Both the position numbers and the translations under genes were made by a program. The notes beneath the pieces were generated by a model that had not been told where the DNA came from, did not search any database, and saw only the letters and a program-made list of their open reading frames with translations. Positions 27,239 to 39,650 of a stretch of DNA of 64,000 bases are shown here, one piece after another (position 1 is the stretch's first letter; each line of letters begins with the position of its first letter). This DNA comes from Bradysia coprophila. Lineage: Eukaryota > Arthropoda > Insecta > Diptera > Sciaridae. The stretch covers positions 372,001-436,000 of the forward strand of contig NW_023503370.1 in the NCBI RefSeq assembly GCF_014529535.1, given 5' to 3'.

Positions 27239-27383
27239 GGGGCCATTCATAAAGTGCGCACGCAGTGTGCGGTCATTTTTTGACCCCCTCCCCCCCATTT
27301 CGCACGCGATTTTCCATATAAAAAGTTCCAATTTCAAACCCCCCCTCCCCCCTTAAGTGCGTGCGCACTATTTGAATGGTCCC
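27239..27383. mobile_element. PIF/Harbinger-like MITE with TTA target duplication
   Basis: This is a 145-bp element with terminal inverted repeats GGGGCCATTCATAAAGTGCG / reverse complement of the right end (CGCACTATTTGAATGGTCCC). It is flanked on both sides by TTA (27236-27238 and 27384-27386). C-rich tracts lie inside each end. A 3-bp TWA duplication and a G-rich TIR are typical of the PIF/Harbinger (Tourist-like) group. The element at 59600-59766 is a relative. Confidence 0.65.
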
Positions 27384-27745
27384 TTACCAATATGGCTGCT
27401 AGGAATTTCGCACAGTTATTCAGTTATTCAGTTATTCACAATAATTGACAAGATTTTGTATAAGGAATATGTCAAAATGGGGGTTATTGTGAATGACGCG
27501 GCGCGAAATTCCTCAACACCACCAATATTTTTATGAAAGTGGTACCATCGAGAATTTTCTCCAGAGTCATTCCCACACTGTCTAACACTGCATATTTGAG
27601 AGAAATAAAATATTTGTAAAGGAAAAATTCCAACGGTCGTCCTACAATATTCCCATCCCATAATGGTAATTGGATGTGGTAATTAAAATAAACACTAAGA
27701 GCGATGAGCTGTTAATGCGTAAGATCATATTTGGTTTTAACTCAC

Positions 27746-28012
27746 TTAGCGTGTATCTCAGCCGTGACACATCGTAGAAAATCCAAATTGGGGTTAAAAT
27801 GGAGCTATTGGAGCTAAATGAAGAATGCAATTGAAAAAAAAAAACTTAAAAAAATGTCATTGTGCCAGGTTGAAAATTGGATTTGTCAGGCAAACAACCT
27901 ACAAACCAAAATTTAATTTTTAATTGCATTATTCATTGAACATCTTGATTTTGATTTTGACACCAAGTTTGAATTTTCTACGATGTGTCATGGCTGAGAT
28001 GTATAGTGTACA
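27746..28012. mobile_element. MITE with about 45-bp terminal inverted repeats
   Basis: The left end (27746 onward, containing atctcagccgtgacacatcg) and the right end (to 28012, cgatgtgtcatggctgagat) match over roughly 45 bp with few differences. The interior is AT-rich and non-coding. No target duplication was resolved. Confidence 0.55.
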
Positions 28013-28755
28013 CCAAGGCAATCCTCGTTAGAGCCATTGTAGACATCATAAACAAAAATCCAAGAAGAAATTTCATCTTTCAAAACTTAACAATATTACA
28101 CTAATTCACACTAATTACACTCATTCGCGTCCGAGGGACGATAAAGCCTAGGGTCTAAATTGTTTCTGGACTTCAACGTAGAATCGGAAAACCTGTAACT
28201 TATTATAATTAATGAAATGGAATCTACTACTTCACCTTTCAAATCTCACAATACCAAATACTAAACAAAACCGATCTAAAGACTGAATAAATGTTGAATC
28301 ACTCCCCACCTTCTTACAAAAATGTTAGCCATCATCAATAGATTTCAATCTCTTTCCTCCTGTCCATATCGGCTATCGGTAAAAATGCTAAAAAAAACAA
28401 AGGAATTACACCGCAACATACACGGTAAATTTCACATAATATTACAATGCACACTAAACCAGCGCAACTTGTTGAACCAACTTCTTCGTCATGTCTCAAC
28501 CTTAAAAGAGAAAGGCCATCAACATTGTAAATTTTATTTATAGAGTCGTCAGCAGTTTCATTTGCTACGGGAAATGATTCATATTAAGTAGGAACTAAAA
28601 CGCATGAATGTTACAATATAATTGCACCAAAATCTTTGGTGAATACGAGCGACTATTTTGTGTTTTGTTTTAAATTTAAAATAGAAAAACTTTACCCTTT
28701 TACGGTTTAAGTATGAAAATCAATTGATGTGAAATTTAGTGATTTTAATTTAGTT

Positions 28756-31700
28756 ATGTGTCAAGTAAATTCTATAAGTTGCAATGGGTTTAAGCGAAAG
28801 TTACAAAGGAATTTATTTATTGTGGCAGTGTGTCTGTGTTCGCTAGTTTTGGGAAATGTTCGAGTTGTTGGTAAGTTGATCGGAATATTTTGCACTCGTT
28901 TTCACCATTTCCATTGAAAATTAAATTCGAACCTACGGAAATTTTCGGAATGTTTTTCGCATTGAAAAATAAGAATTCGCTTTTTACTTCGCTCGGAAGA
29001 AATTATTTCTTATACGAATTGTTGAACTGGTTTCATTCGAAAATAACATTGCGATCTTACCACTCAATCATGATTGCATATTATATGGTTCAAATGGAAA
29101 ATTTCTTTAACTTTTCAATTAAAATAGTGAAGAGAATTCAAATTCGATTGGTGTTGTGAACTTTGAAAGAAATTTCAAGAACCATAATTAATTTGTACAG
29201 TAAACACATTTTAGTGATGGATTTGAACTTGACAATATATTGCTGGATAGCCAAGAGAATGTCAACTTTTCAAACGAAAGACTTGTAGACGAGCAACCTT
29301 CTTCAATATTGAAATCGGTCTTAAAATAATGAAGGTTGTAGAGTGAATTTGTTATTGTTGTTCTTGTTGTTGTGGTAAATTATAACAACATTTGTGAATT
29401 GTGAATTTGTGAACGAACTATTGTTCAAATGGAATTTTAAAACAAACCTTCTCACATTACTCTCTATCCATTTGTACATCATAAATCGATGGAATATCTT
29501 TTATCACTTTATTCGGAATAGAATCAACTGGAACAAGTTTTGGTCTTTACGACAATATTTCTGATCAATCCTTTTCAATAAAATATTTCTACTTTTCACT
29601 TAAACAAATTTCACTTTTATCAATACCGTCCGCAGTCCGTTAGCGTGACAATCTTCATCCAGTTAAGCTACACATGCAATTTCTGAGATGTGATTGTATT
29701 CAAGATTTTGCAATTAATTATCATATATCGTGCATTCAGTTGCATTCTTCTTGTGCTATACACACAGAGAGCATCACTACCTTGTGAGATGCTTATTATG
29801 TCGTCTTATTCAAAGCAATAACAGCCGAAGCTGTGCTCTAACGAGGGTTAGATTTATTGTATGGAAATGTAGTGGGCTAGTGGACTGGACATTTGTTTAA
29901 TTTGAAATGAAGAATTAGTGTAATTATTCCAGAAAGTTTGCATAGTGGAAAAACATCACCAAAAACATTATGTCATATCGTACTAAAAGTATGTTAACGT
30001 CCGGTCCGAAAAAAAACTTCCGGCCTTGTGTGACAGTCTGTACGACGTCTGTACAGTGTATGTTTGATGCTTGTATACCTTATTTTCTCCCCTCAATACT
30101 ATTGAGTGACATTTCTAGTGAGAAAAGTGCGGCACTTTTTCTCCCGTGGGGAGAAAATAGAACTTTTCTCATCTGGACTGTCACTTTGTTTACGTTCTCA
30201 TGTGTTTCCATGCCTTGGGATGGGAATTTTTCTCGTAATTTGGACCCTATGTGTGAAGTTATTTTTTATTTTTGTTTCGTGGAGAAAAACGGTAAATGAC
30301 ACCTTGCACAGATGAAAAGCGTTGTGTTCACTACTGTGAGAAATAGGAAATTCCAACAAGAGCAATTATTGCGACCAGAGCCAAACGAGATCTTTTCTCC
30401 CCACAGTAGACAAACAACTATTGCCTGGAAAATATATTATTTGAACGACCCCCTAAATATAAAATTTTATTGAAACTTTAAGAGTTGAGAAGTTGATAAG
30501 GCCATGGTTGCGCTCAAAAACAAAGTCGTCCTAACAAAGGTGTTTATGTCTTATGTCATGTACTGTTGATATCTGGATCAACATCCGCATTTTTTACCTG
30601 TCGTCTTCAGAAAGACGCACATAGGTTTTGGGGGTGTAGATGGTCATAAAGGTCTGAGAATCGTTACAATTATCGTCTAATTGCCATCGTGGGTACTTTT
30701 GGTTCATTTTCGTAAGCTCACAAGCGTGTTTATCAAACAACTTGCTTCGATAAATGTTTTTCGACTTGGATAATATACAAATTCTACACAAATTCGAAAA
30801 GACAGTTACCGAAGCCTGTTGCTCAGTAAATACCTTTGTAAGTTTGCCTCTGTCACAAAATCGTTACCTCATGTAATGAATTCCTTTCACAGCATCCAAT
30901 GTAGTCTACTACTTCACTTATATCTTAGATTAGCAAATCTAAAACTTATTTTCCAACTCGTCACCAAGTGCAACTGTTTTAACCCTAAATTTCTATTTGC
31001 ATACAGAATGTGATGATATCGACGACGATGATGGACCGTATCGTGGTAAATTAGTAGGAACATTTAACACTTACCATCATCAGGTAATGAGTTTTCTTTC
31101 GAATCCCAATGCATGCCAAATCCCAAATTGTACAAATTTTAACTCAACATTTCATAGGTGACGGGAAGTGTTTATGCCGTCGATGAGTTTACCTTTTTAT
31201 TGTCTGGATTCAGTTATGATGGCAATGGTGTAGATACATTCTTTTGGGCTGGAGCCTCAAATCGACCGGGGCCACAAGGTTTTATTGTTCCAGATGAATA
31301 TGGACAGTAAGTGAATCGGTTGCTGAACCGTTTCTGAAGTCTAATAATTCTTTTTTCCTCCGCAGCACCAATGTGCTGGAACGGTATTTCAACAAAGACT
31401 TTACACTCAAATTACCTGACGACAAGAAAATTACCGAAATTAAGTGGTTCGCAGTCTATGATCTCAACAATCAGAATAATTTCGGTGATATCTACATACC
31501 GGAAGAATTTGAACCGCCAACACCTCAGAAAGGAAATAGTTTTTCGAAGAAAAGTCGCGGAGTCAGCAGTGCCAACATCGAGATTTTAGATTCGAAAACT
31601 ATTAAGATTCCAGAATTGTTTTACGATGGTACGGGTAAGCGAACGTATTTTTGGGCCGGTGTCGGTCCACAGCCATCAAGTAAAGGTGTGAAGATTCCCG

Positions 31701-33482
31701 ATGAAATGGGCTAGTGAGTGCAAGTTTCGTTGTACGGAACAAAATCGTGGATAACTAAATTGCTCGTTTTCAGCTTGGATCCGATCCGAAAATATGAAGG
31801 TGAGACGGTCACTTTAGAGCTGCCAGGCGATACAACTGTTTTCAACATTGACTGGATAAGTATTTTTGACCTGGAGACAAACGAGAATTTTGGTTCCAGT
31901 TTGATACAAAGTGGACTGAATGTTCCACCGTCTCTCGTACAAATTCAGGTAGATTGTCTCGATACAGTGTAACTGGACTACAAAATTAATTGTTTCGTTT
32001 TAACTCAGCCACACACTGCAGCACTGCCAAATTGTCGTCAGCTTCACAAGAATTACCGCGTATCTTGGGAAGTGTTCGGACCGCAGATAACCATTCAATT
32101 GGCTGGATTGGTGAACGAAGATGAGTATATGTCGTTCGGTATTTCTGGTTCGGAAACATCGAGTCAAATGTTAGGTGCCGATGTGGTGGTCGCATATATT
32201 GACGGTTTCAGAGGCTATGCAACTGACTACAACATAACGTCGTTAGCACCAGTACGTGTTTCCGATTACGGTGTAGAAAAATTTCGTTCTTATTGCAGTG
32301 TCTTTTCAGTGCGTGCAAGTACTTGGACAGAATAAGGGTGTCTGCAGAGACGATGTTGTCGGCGGGTTGGATAGTTTTCAAATTCATACTCATACTCGCG
32401 AAAACGGCATCAACACAATCACATTTCGTCGTACCTTAATTTCATGTATGGTCCAACTGACTGGCTGTTGCCAACACGTTTCACATCATTTTGATCCGTT
32501 CTTTTATTCCAGCCGACAATGGTGACAAAGAGTTTCGATTAGATCAGGAAACGTATGTAGTCTGGGCGATGGGTCGCTTGGATTCGAACAATGAGCCAGC
32601 ATTTCATGACATTTATCCAAAGAAGGATGTGATTATACATTTCAACACAAGTGAACCGGTCAATGACTGCTTTAGTTTTAGTAAAAGTGAAACGAATCGA
32701 CCGGATATTTGGGATCGTGCGCAGATATTCGAAAGGTGAGATCATCTGGTCTGATTCATATGCAACAAAATTCCACAATTTATTGTCACAAAATAGATCG
32801 ATTCGAACGTTTACGACAGCATTAGGACCGGCTGGTGGAAAAAGAGGCTATGCAGGTATTACAGGTCATGTATCCAACGGATTGGCTTGGTATATAAACG
32901 GACTGTTGGTTCCTGAATTATGGCTGCGACGTGGTTTAACGTACGAGTTTAAAGTTCGAGGTGGCAATAATCCACATTCACCAGAATACTATCATCCATT
33001 GGTGATAACCGACGAGCCTCGAGGTGGATTTGATCGCTTAACTGAAGCGAAACAAAATGAAATTCGAGTATTGGCTGGAGTTGAATTTACACGACGTGGT
33101 CGTCCGAAACCTACAGCAGGTAATTCTTAGCTCAATGTCCACATTTTGAATGTTTTTCCAATTTTCCAATAAATTAATTTTTTTAGTTGGACCGCTGTGT
33201 CTTGGGAAGCATCCAGACACTAAAGATCGTCGACTTGATGACACATATGCGACATTTAAAAAGTTTAACCGAACGCTCCGATGGAGCTGCGAAGCAGGCG
33301 ATCCAGCTATTTTACAAATAACACCGAACACGTCCTGGCCGGACACTGTTTACTACAATAGTTTCACTCATGCTAACATGGGCTGGAAAATTCACATTGT
33401 CGACAGTTACAACAAAAATAGGGGAGGAAAATATGGCGCCCAATGCATTTGGATGGGGTTGTTGTTTTTATTTTTCATTTAG
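28756..33482 (+). CDS. knk: Knickkopf-type DM13/DOMON protein, cuticle chitin organisation
   Basis: Knickkopf is an extracellular, GPI-anchored protein that protects and organises newly made chitin in insect cuticle and trachea. Exons: 28756-28870, 31007-31083, 31158-31306, 31366-31713, 31774-31948, 32009-32251, 32310-32445, 32513-32735, 32797-33119, 33187-33482. All are GT-AG and phases close, giving 694 aa (fly Knk is about 690). Order: signal peptide (hydrophobic LFIVAVCLCSLVLG, residues about 18-33); DM13 domain 1 (about 48-150, YRGKLVGTFNTYHHQ, FFWAG); DM13 domain 2 (about 170-285, YFWAGVGPQP); DOMON domain (about 298-440, VSWEVFGPQITIQLAG); then a C-terminal region with GHVSNGLAWYINGLLVP and YTF-type segments, a plastocyanin-like fold in the family; and a hydrophobic tail (IWMGLLFLFF) fitting a GPI signal. 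The start is the first in-frame ATG before the signal peptide. Skeletor shares DM13 and DOMON but differs in length and C-terminus. Confidence 0.9.
28871..31006 (+). other. Knickkopf intron 1 (2.1 kb)
   Basis: A long first intron separates the signal-peptide exon from the DM13 exons. It contains no supported exon. The longest open frame (29970-30299) has no domain and poor amino-acid composition. The motif TTTTCTCC/GAGAAAA recurs several times in 30100-30400, without clear structure. Confidence 0.5.
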
Positions 33483-34066
33483 TTTGACGATGAAAAATAA
33501 TTGAAAAAATAAATTAATTTTGTGATGTTATCAAAGTCTTATTTATATTATACAGTAAATGATGCGTAAAAAATGTTTTTGTATTTTGTCCAGAACTCTA
33601 CCACGCTTTAAAAAGGCACAACTCTTTCATCGACAATTCAGTCGATCTTAAAAATTAAATAAAAATAGGACATTCGATATTTTTAACGTTGCGAATTGGC
33701 AACGGACTATTAAAATATCTACGAGTAAGTGTTACATAGAAAGCGAATGAAGGAAAACATTGATAATAGAGCATTTTACTTGCCAGTTCGAGAGATGTAC
33801 AAAATTTGTGTCCATCACAAACTATTGTAATCAACTACCCATGGACAACAAGAATACTTTAGAAAGAGAATGAAGCTGAAATGAGAATCGTCGTGGTGTT
33901 ATGGTTGATAGACGGATACAGTATAGTTCGATGCGTCCTTATACTGGAAGTTTGGAATCACCGCTATAATCAGAAAACTGCATAGGCGTCCAGAGTTTAG
34001 CAAACATAGTCAGTAGCAGTGTGATAATCATTAGAATACAATTTTTAAAAAAGAATTCCTACAGTG

Positions 34067-34188
34067 AACGACATCTCAAATGTCTCACTGTCAAATTTTT
34101 CTGAGAATGTTATTGTGCCATTGCAAATTCACAATGACATTCTCTGAAAAAAATGACAGTGAGACATTTGAGATGTCGTTCACTGTAA
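34067..34188. repeat. Hairpin element with about 50-bp arms
   Basis: The outer ends tacagtgaacgacatctcaa and ttgagatgtcgttcactgta are exact reverse complements. Pairing continues inward through atgtctcactgtca and the gagaatgt/acattctc region to a short loop. It is probably a small MITE. Confidence 0.6.
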
Positions 34189-34475
34189 ATTTATAAATTT
34201 ATAAACTGGAAATTTTAGGAAATTTTTAAGAATTAAGAAAAAAATCAAAAATTGGCCCTTCTAACTTCAGTTGTATCGCTTGTCTGACATGGGAAAACAT
34301 TATGTTAAGACAAATGAAGTAAAAGATTTTCTGCAGAATTGTTTTTCCGATTTTCAAAATATTTGCTTTAATCAAGAAGAATGAAGTTCGTGCATGGATA
34401 TTGGAATGGTGAGATGGGAGTATTTAATAAATAATTTTTTCCTTGCTATCTCGTTGCGTAATATAGAAAAAATGG

Positions 34476-36130
34476 ATGTCTCCAACACAAGCTGGAGGGA
34501 AATTCTGGAATCGAATTTGCAAAAAGCATTTTTACATAATTTACGAACAATATTTTGATCCTAGTGTTTTCGATTCAATTGAGGAAATACCTCGAGATTT
34601 TGTTCCAGAAGGTGGTGAGAAGAAGAAGAAAATTGAGAGTAAATTCGATGAGATGTTTGACAACAGTGAACCTGTTGCTCGTGCGAGATTACTTGCGTCA
34701 TCAACTAAAGAATCTTCAAAGTTGTTGCAGGCATCGAGCCAATTGGGTTTACTTATGGATAACAACTCTGCTAGAATTGCTGTTGGTATTCGTTTAGTTA
34801 GGTTCTGAATTATGGGAGGAACATAAGTGTGTTTGTGGTGGAATCGTTAAAAAGGATGGCTTACACAGTTTATCATGCAAAATGAAAATTAAAAAAATTA
34901 CTGCACATGATGAAGTTAACAAAGTTTTTTCTCATGCGTTCTCCTCAGCAGAATTTCCAACCATGTTACAACAACCAGGTATTTCACGGTGAGCTTGGAA
35001 AAAATTTTATTCGACCTCTCGTGGACATGAAATGTTTTTAGTGGTTTTTGTAGAGGGCGGCACCACGAGTAAGAATAACATAACAAGAAAATATTTCGAT
35101 GGGAAAATTTTTAACTAGATCGATTTTTCGTTTTTCTGTGCCCTGCAGGAAGCTTCGAAAACTGTTTGGACCCTACTGGTGACTTGTTTCATCACAAAAA
35201 TATAGTTACTGTTTAGCCTGAGGTCTAAGCTTTACAGCGATACCAATCATGACATTCATGACTACCAACAAACATCTTTTATGAAGGAAAGTCATTCTGC
35301 TATGTCGATGTGAATTTTAAAGGCTGTATCATACGCGGATTACTTTTATTTTCTCTTATAAATTATTTTTAGTTATTTTACATAATTTAAGGCGTTAATA
35401 AAAGGTCGAAAGAAGATTTTTAACTCGAAATAGGTTTCTTTGTAAATTGCACCCATGAGTAAACTGCATTATCTCGAGTCAAAAATTAACAAACCTTTCT
35501 TTTGTTTCGTTCGTAGTTTCTCCAATAGTCATTCTAAGCTAATTCTGCAACATTTTAGTTGTTTCCACTAAAAAATGAGACATTATACGAAGAAATTTGG
35601 GTGGTCGTTCAGGTGTACCAACAAAGATTTTGTCAGAATGAAATCCAAGCTCATCCTTTAACCTTTTATTAACCCCTTACATTATGTTAATTAACTAAAA
35701 ATACTTTTTAAGAGAAAATATAAGTAATCCACGTATGATACAGCCTTTAAAATTCACATCGACATAGTAGAATGACTTTCCTTCATAAAAGATGTTTCTT
35801 GGTAGTCATGAATGTCATGATTGGTATCGCTGTAAAGCCTAGACCTCAGGCTAAACAGTAACTATATTTTTGTGATCAAACAAGTCACCAGTAGGGTCCA
35901 AACAATTTTCGAAGCTTCCTGCAGGGCACAGAAAAACGAAAAATCGATCTAGTTAAAAATTTTCCCATCGAAATATTTTCTTGTTATGTTATTCCTATTC
36001 GTGCTGCCGCCCTCTACAAAAACCACTAAAAACATTTCATGTCCACGAGAGGTCAAATAAAAAAAATTTCAAGCTCACCGTGATTTCTAGAGATGATGGT
36101 AAAAGGCCTGATGGATGTGAAAGTAAGAGA
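34476..36130 (+). pseudogene. Decayed non-LTR retrotransposon polymerase C-terminal fragment, split by an insertion
   Basis: From about 34625 the frame reads FDEMFDNSEPVARARLLASS, then ...LLMDNNSARIAVGIRL. After a 4-bp TTAG duplication near 34794-34801, which shifts the frame, it continues GSELWEEHKCVCGGIVKKDG, LHSLSC, HDEVNKVF...PGIS. The pattern RARLLA...D..R.A..LRLG...H.C.CG...G.H.LSC...H...N...GKRPDG is a common C-terminal region in insect reverse-transcriptase proteins. The last part, SRDDGKRPDGCE, appears only at 36083 onward, on the far side of the 34985-36082 element. The two halves read through in frame once the insertion and its duplication are discounted. It lacks the RT catalytic region and is non-functional. 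Confidence 0.6.
34985..36082. mobile_element. 1.1-kb palindromic DNA transposon with ATTT target duplication
   Basis: The element begins CACGGTGAGCTT (34985) and ends with the exact inverse AAGCTCACCGTG (36082). It is flanked by ATTT (34981-34984 and 36083-36086). The two arms (about 34985-35420 and 35650-36082) are near-identical inverted copies of over 400 bp, around a central segment of about 230 bp. The 4-bp duplication with CAC-type termini would suit a Chapaev-like (CMC) or related group; that assignment is tentative. There is no transposase frame. A partial relative lies at 58330-59013. Confidence 0.65.
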
Positions 36131-36205
36131 CACATTAGCGCCTTCATAAATAAACGAATCTAGCAAGAAACAAAGGTCGATCGCGGATAATGCGGATTGA
36201 TTTAA

Positions 36206-36417
36206 CCTGTTACAGACGGCTGTCATCTGTTATCGACAACGACAGCAATAATAAACGACAAGATTTATCTAATGAGGTCTTGTATAGCAAAAATTATGTT
36301 CTAAACAAATGAAGTAATACATTTCTGAAATCAATTCAATCTCTAAAAATCTTCGATCAAATGAAGTAATAGATCAGATATAGTAAAACTGGTAATATGC
36401 TTGGCGTCTGTGACCGG
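36206..36417. mobile_element. piggyBac-like MITE with TTAA target duplication
   Basis: TTAA at 36202-36205 and 36418-36421 flanks a 212-bp element. Its ends are CCTGTTACAGACG and the reverse complement of CGTCTGTGACCGG, imperfect inverted repeats of about 13-15 bp. TTAA duplication with C-rich termini is the piggyBac signature. A truncated copy of the same element is found at about 58550-58705. Confidence 0.6.
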
Positions 36418-39400
36418 TTAAACACATTCATTATAAGCGCTCAAAAGAAAAATTTTTGTTTACTTACGCGGTGGAGTATTTATATAAAAGGAGTTTTCAC
36501 CTATGTATTCGCATATACATAAAAAGATTGGTTAATAACGCATTTAGTAGACCAGTTCAATAATCTACTATTTTACATATACTTTGTGAAAGTCGTGATA
36601 TCGTATCACTGATATGTAGGATATTAGTCACTTTAAATGGTGCTTTCGGCGTGCAAATTTCATCATTGTTCTCATAGAAATGGTTGTTGTTCTTCACAAC
36701 AGTATATTTTAGAAAATTTAAGAGGAAATTAGAAGTTGAAATGATTGAGGTAGTGTGGATGTGTGAAATATCGATTTTAGACCTCACGCACAACACCATA
36801 TTGGTATGTTTACGTTGTGAATGCAAATTGACTGTCGAATTTCTTAATTTGAATTGGTATAGTCCCAATGATACTTTAATACGACTTCAGTTAAGTGGTC
36901 AACTATTTTGCTGCTAGTAATGATACCTGGCGTAATGGTTTGACTATGCCAGTTGCAAAAACAATTCCGATCGTCTGGATCCGGTGAATAAAACGAGAAC
37001 ATTTTGATACTGATTTGTTTCCAATTTTTTTTTTTTTTATTTATTTACTGTTTATTTCCACATTCATTTTACAGTACACTGTGTGTCTAACTTGTATTTT
37101 TTCAGTTTTATTTTTACTTTTTTTCATTTAAATTATAAGGCACAGATTTGTTTTGAGTGTTAATTTCTTTTCCATTTTTTTTCTCTCTCTCAATCTCTCA
37201 AAATATTTTTTTTTTCGTGGAATTATATAATTTTGTTGTCTTTTGACAGGATTTGTTGTTTTTAAACTCACTTTGCTTGTTTGTTTTTTATAACAAAAAT
37301 TGAAACACATTTTCTCCAATGACTTCTAAATGCATAGACTGGCATTCCCACAAACAATTTCGTTCAGAAAGTGAAGCTAACGAAAACTAGTAAATATTGA
37401 GCCTTGTTACTCAAATATAATATAGGAAAGAAGGACTGAGAGGCAATTACTGTTTAAAAAAAAACACTTTTGGACCATGATTTGACAAGATTTAAAATTT
37501 ATTTTTTAAGTAAAAAATCCGCGCTTCCTGAGAATCTCAATGATTAAGCCTGATTTCCATGTAGTCTTCGTTGCCTATACACTATCGCTTACGAAAGATA
37601 GTTCTCTTTTAAAAAATGTTTGGTTCGTAGTAGGATATGTAAGGTTTTGATGATATCAACAGGTATAATACAACATCGGAACGATAGCAGAGATAGACAT
37701 GACTAACATAACAGCAGATATACATTTTACTTGGAAATTGTTTTCTTAAATTTCGATAATTTCATCAAATTTATCTAATTCTCATAAATGTACATGAATT
37801 TCAAAATATGGAAATTTATTTACTGACCTGGGCAGCACAACACATCACCTTTTTTTTGACAAATATCAGTATACTTTGTTAGTGGCGCCTTATAGGAGGA
37901 CAAATTTAATAAAAAGCCTATATCGAGTTTGGAGTGGGTTGAAACATTTGATACTATAAGATCAGACGATAACTTTCGACTGTTTGATTGTATTTGACTG
38001 ACTGTTGCATCTGCATAAATAATATTCAAAAACATGTTTCGAACTTGATTTGAAATGATTTCTTAAACGGTTCTATTTTCTGACAATCATGCGACGTTGA
38101 GCAATATTTTTGGTAACTAATCTCTAATGCTGAAACATACAATTTTCTCTCATACGTTCCGTTTCATTCATAACAAAACACAATTCAATAACGAACTTCT
38201 GTCACCTTACAGGACACAATGTTAATCATCATTGAATTACATAAAGTTAAACTCGATAGATACACAATAGGCCCAACTAGGGACCCACTCAGACAGAACT
38301 CTTCTGAGGTCAACAAAAAAACAATGATGAACATTCTTACAATCACATTCTAACCAGGATTAAAATGTCTGACTAATACAGTTGTGTGGAAAGCAACACT
38401 ATCAGTGCACCTCTCGAATGGGTTGATTCGGGCTCGGATTGGTCACAGCCCGATGGGCGATTTGCTTCTTTACGAGCCATTCCGACAAACATATTTTGGC
38501 TGTCGCTTCATAAATCGTCCGTCAGGTAGCCAGTCAGCCAGTCTCACCATGGGCTGATTTTACTATGCATTTTCTGCTGAATTTTCACTAATTTGAGCTG
38601 ATATGAGCAGAGGTTTTTTTAACAATAGTTCTGGAATGAAATCTTTGTTTAAATTTTGAACAAAAAATTGTACAAAATTCGATAGAGGACGAAATTTATG
38701 TTGACCAAATGCACTAGTAAAATGAACGTCGTAGGCATAATATAAATTTATTGTAAACAAGTAAGTAAAAAAAATCGGAAGTGTAAAGAAAAATAAAATT
38801 ATCCGTGGCGAACGCAATTTCTATAAATTAATAATACTCTTTCGTTTCTCTCTCTCTCTCTTTCTTTGCTCTCTATTTTCTTTTCCTATTTGACTTGATT
38901 TGAGGACCGTTCTTTCTTCCTTTCAACAATTTAATTAATTTAATTTGCGCTTTTGAAGCTTTATATCTCTCTCTGTTTTTCTATTAAATTTCTTCTTCTT
39001 CTTTTAAATGGAATTTTCACTATATAGGAAATTTCTATATCAATTTATGTTTTTTTTTTTTGTGTTATTATAACTAAACATCTACTTTTAAATGTTTTTT
39101 TTTTATTTAAATTTCTTTTTTTTTATTTTATTTACATTTTACATTTACTTTATATCATTTCTTATATAAGTTAAAGTGTAAATTTTATTGTTTGCTGTTA
39201 TTTTCCTTCATTTTATTAACATTTCTAAATTTATTTAATTTTTCATTTATACAAATTTAATTAACTAGATGCATATACATAATATGTTTGCAACCTTATA
39301 AATAACAAAAAAAAAATTTATAAAGAATGATTTACGCTTAGGAATATAATAATGGGTGAGACATATCTATGTGTTTGTTTGTGTGAGAGTGTGTTAGTAA

Positions 39401-39502
39401 CGGATTGACGCATCAGACACGCTTTTTATATTTTATATATGCTTTCCATTCAACTTCAGATTCGTTCTTGTGGTCATGCCCAAGGGCCATTATATAGTCT
39501 CG

Positions 39503-39650
39503 GGTGTGAAGAACGCATCAATTTTTTTTAAGAAATTGATTTCCTAAAATTTCCAAAAATGCTCCAAATTTGCAAATAGAATTTTTTTGTAGCAAATTTA
39601 GGAAATTGATTTCATAATATTAGGCCTGTCAAAACATCGTTCCTTCACAC
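39503..39650. repeat. Imperfect inverted repeat
   Basis: Ends gtgtgaagaacg and cgttccttcacac, with inner arms gaaattgatttcctaaaattt and aaatttaggaaattgatttc, pair across about 148 bp. It is a degraded small inverted-repeat element and non-coding. Confidence 0.4.

Larger units (their letters stand above)
26741..28755. other. Intergenic region between divergent ETF-alpha and Knickkopf genes
   Basis: The promoters of both genes should lie here, but I found no clear core promoter motif. Two transposon remnants occupy the middle (27239-27383 and 27746-28012). The remaining sequence is AT-rich with only chance open frames. Confidence 0.45.

Noticed and set aside
29970-30299. 109-codon open frame in Knickkopf intron 1
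   Set aside because: It has low-complexity composition and no domain; Knickkopf exon phases join across it without any need for it.
28756-33482. Assignment of the DM13/DOMON gene to Skeletor instead of Knickkopf
   Set aside because: The length (694 aa), two DM13 domains followed by DOMON and a hydrophobic GPI-type tail fit Knickkopf better. Skeletor proteins differ in their C-terminal part.
36478-36500. TATA-like sequence (tttatataaaagg) suggesting a promoter
   Set aside because: No gene follows it; the next open frame (36684-36917) has no recognisable protein features, so this is likely chance in AT-rich DNA.
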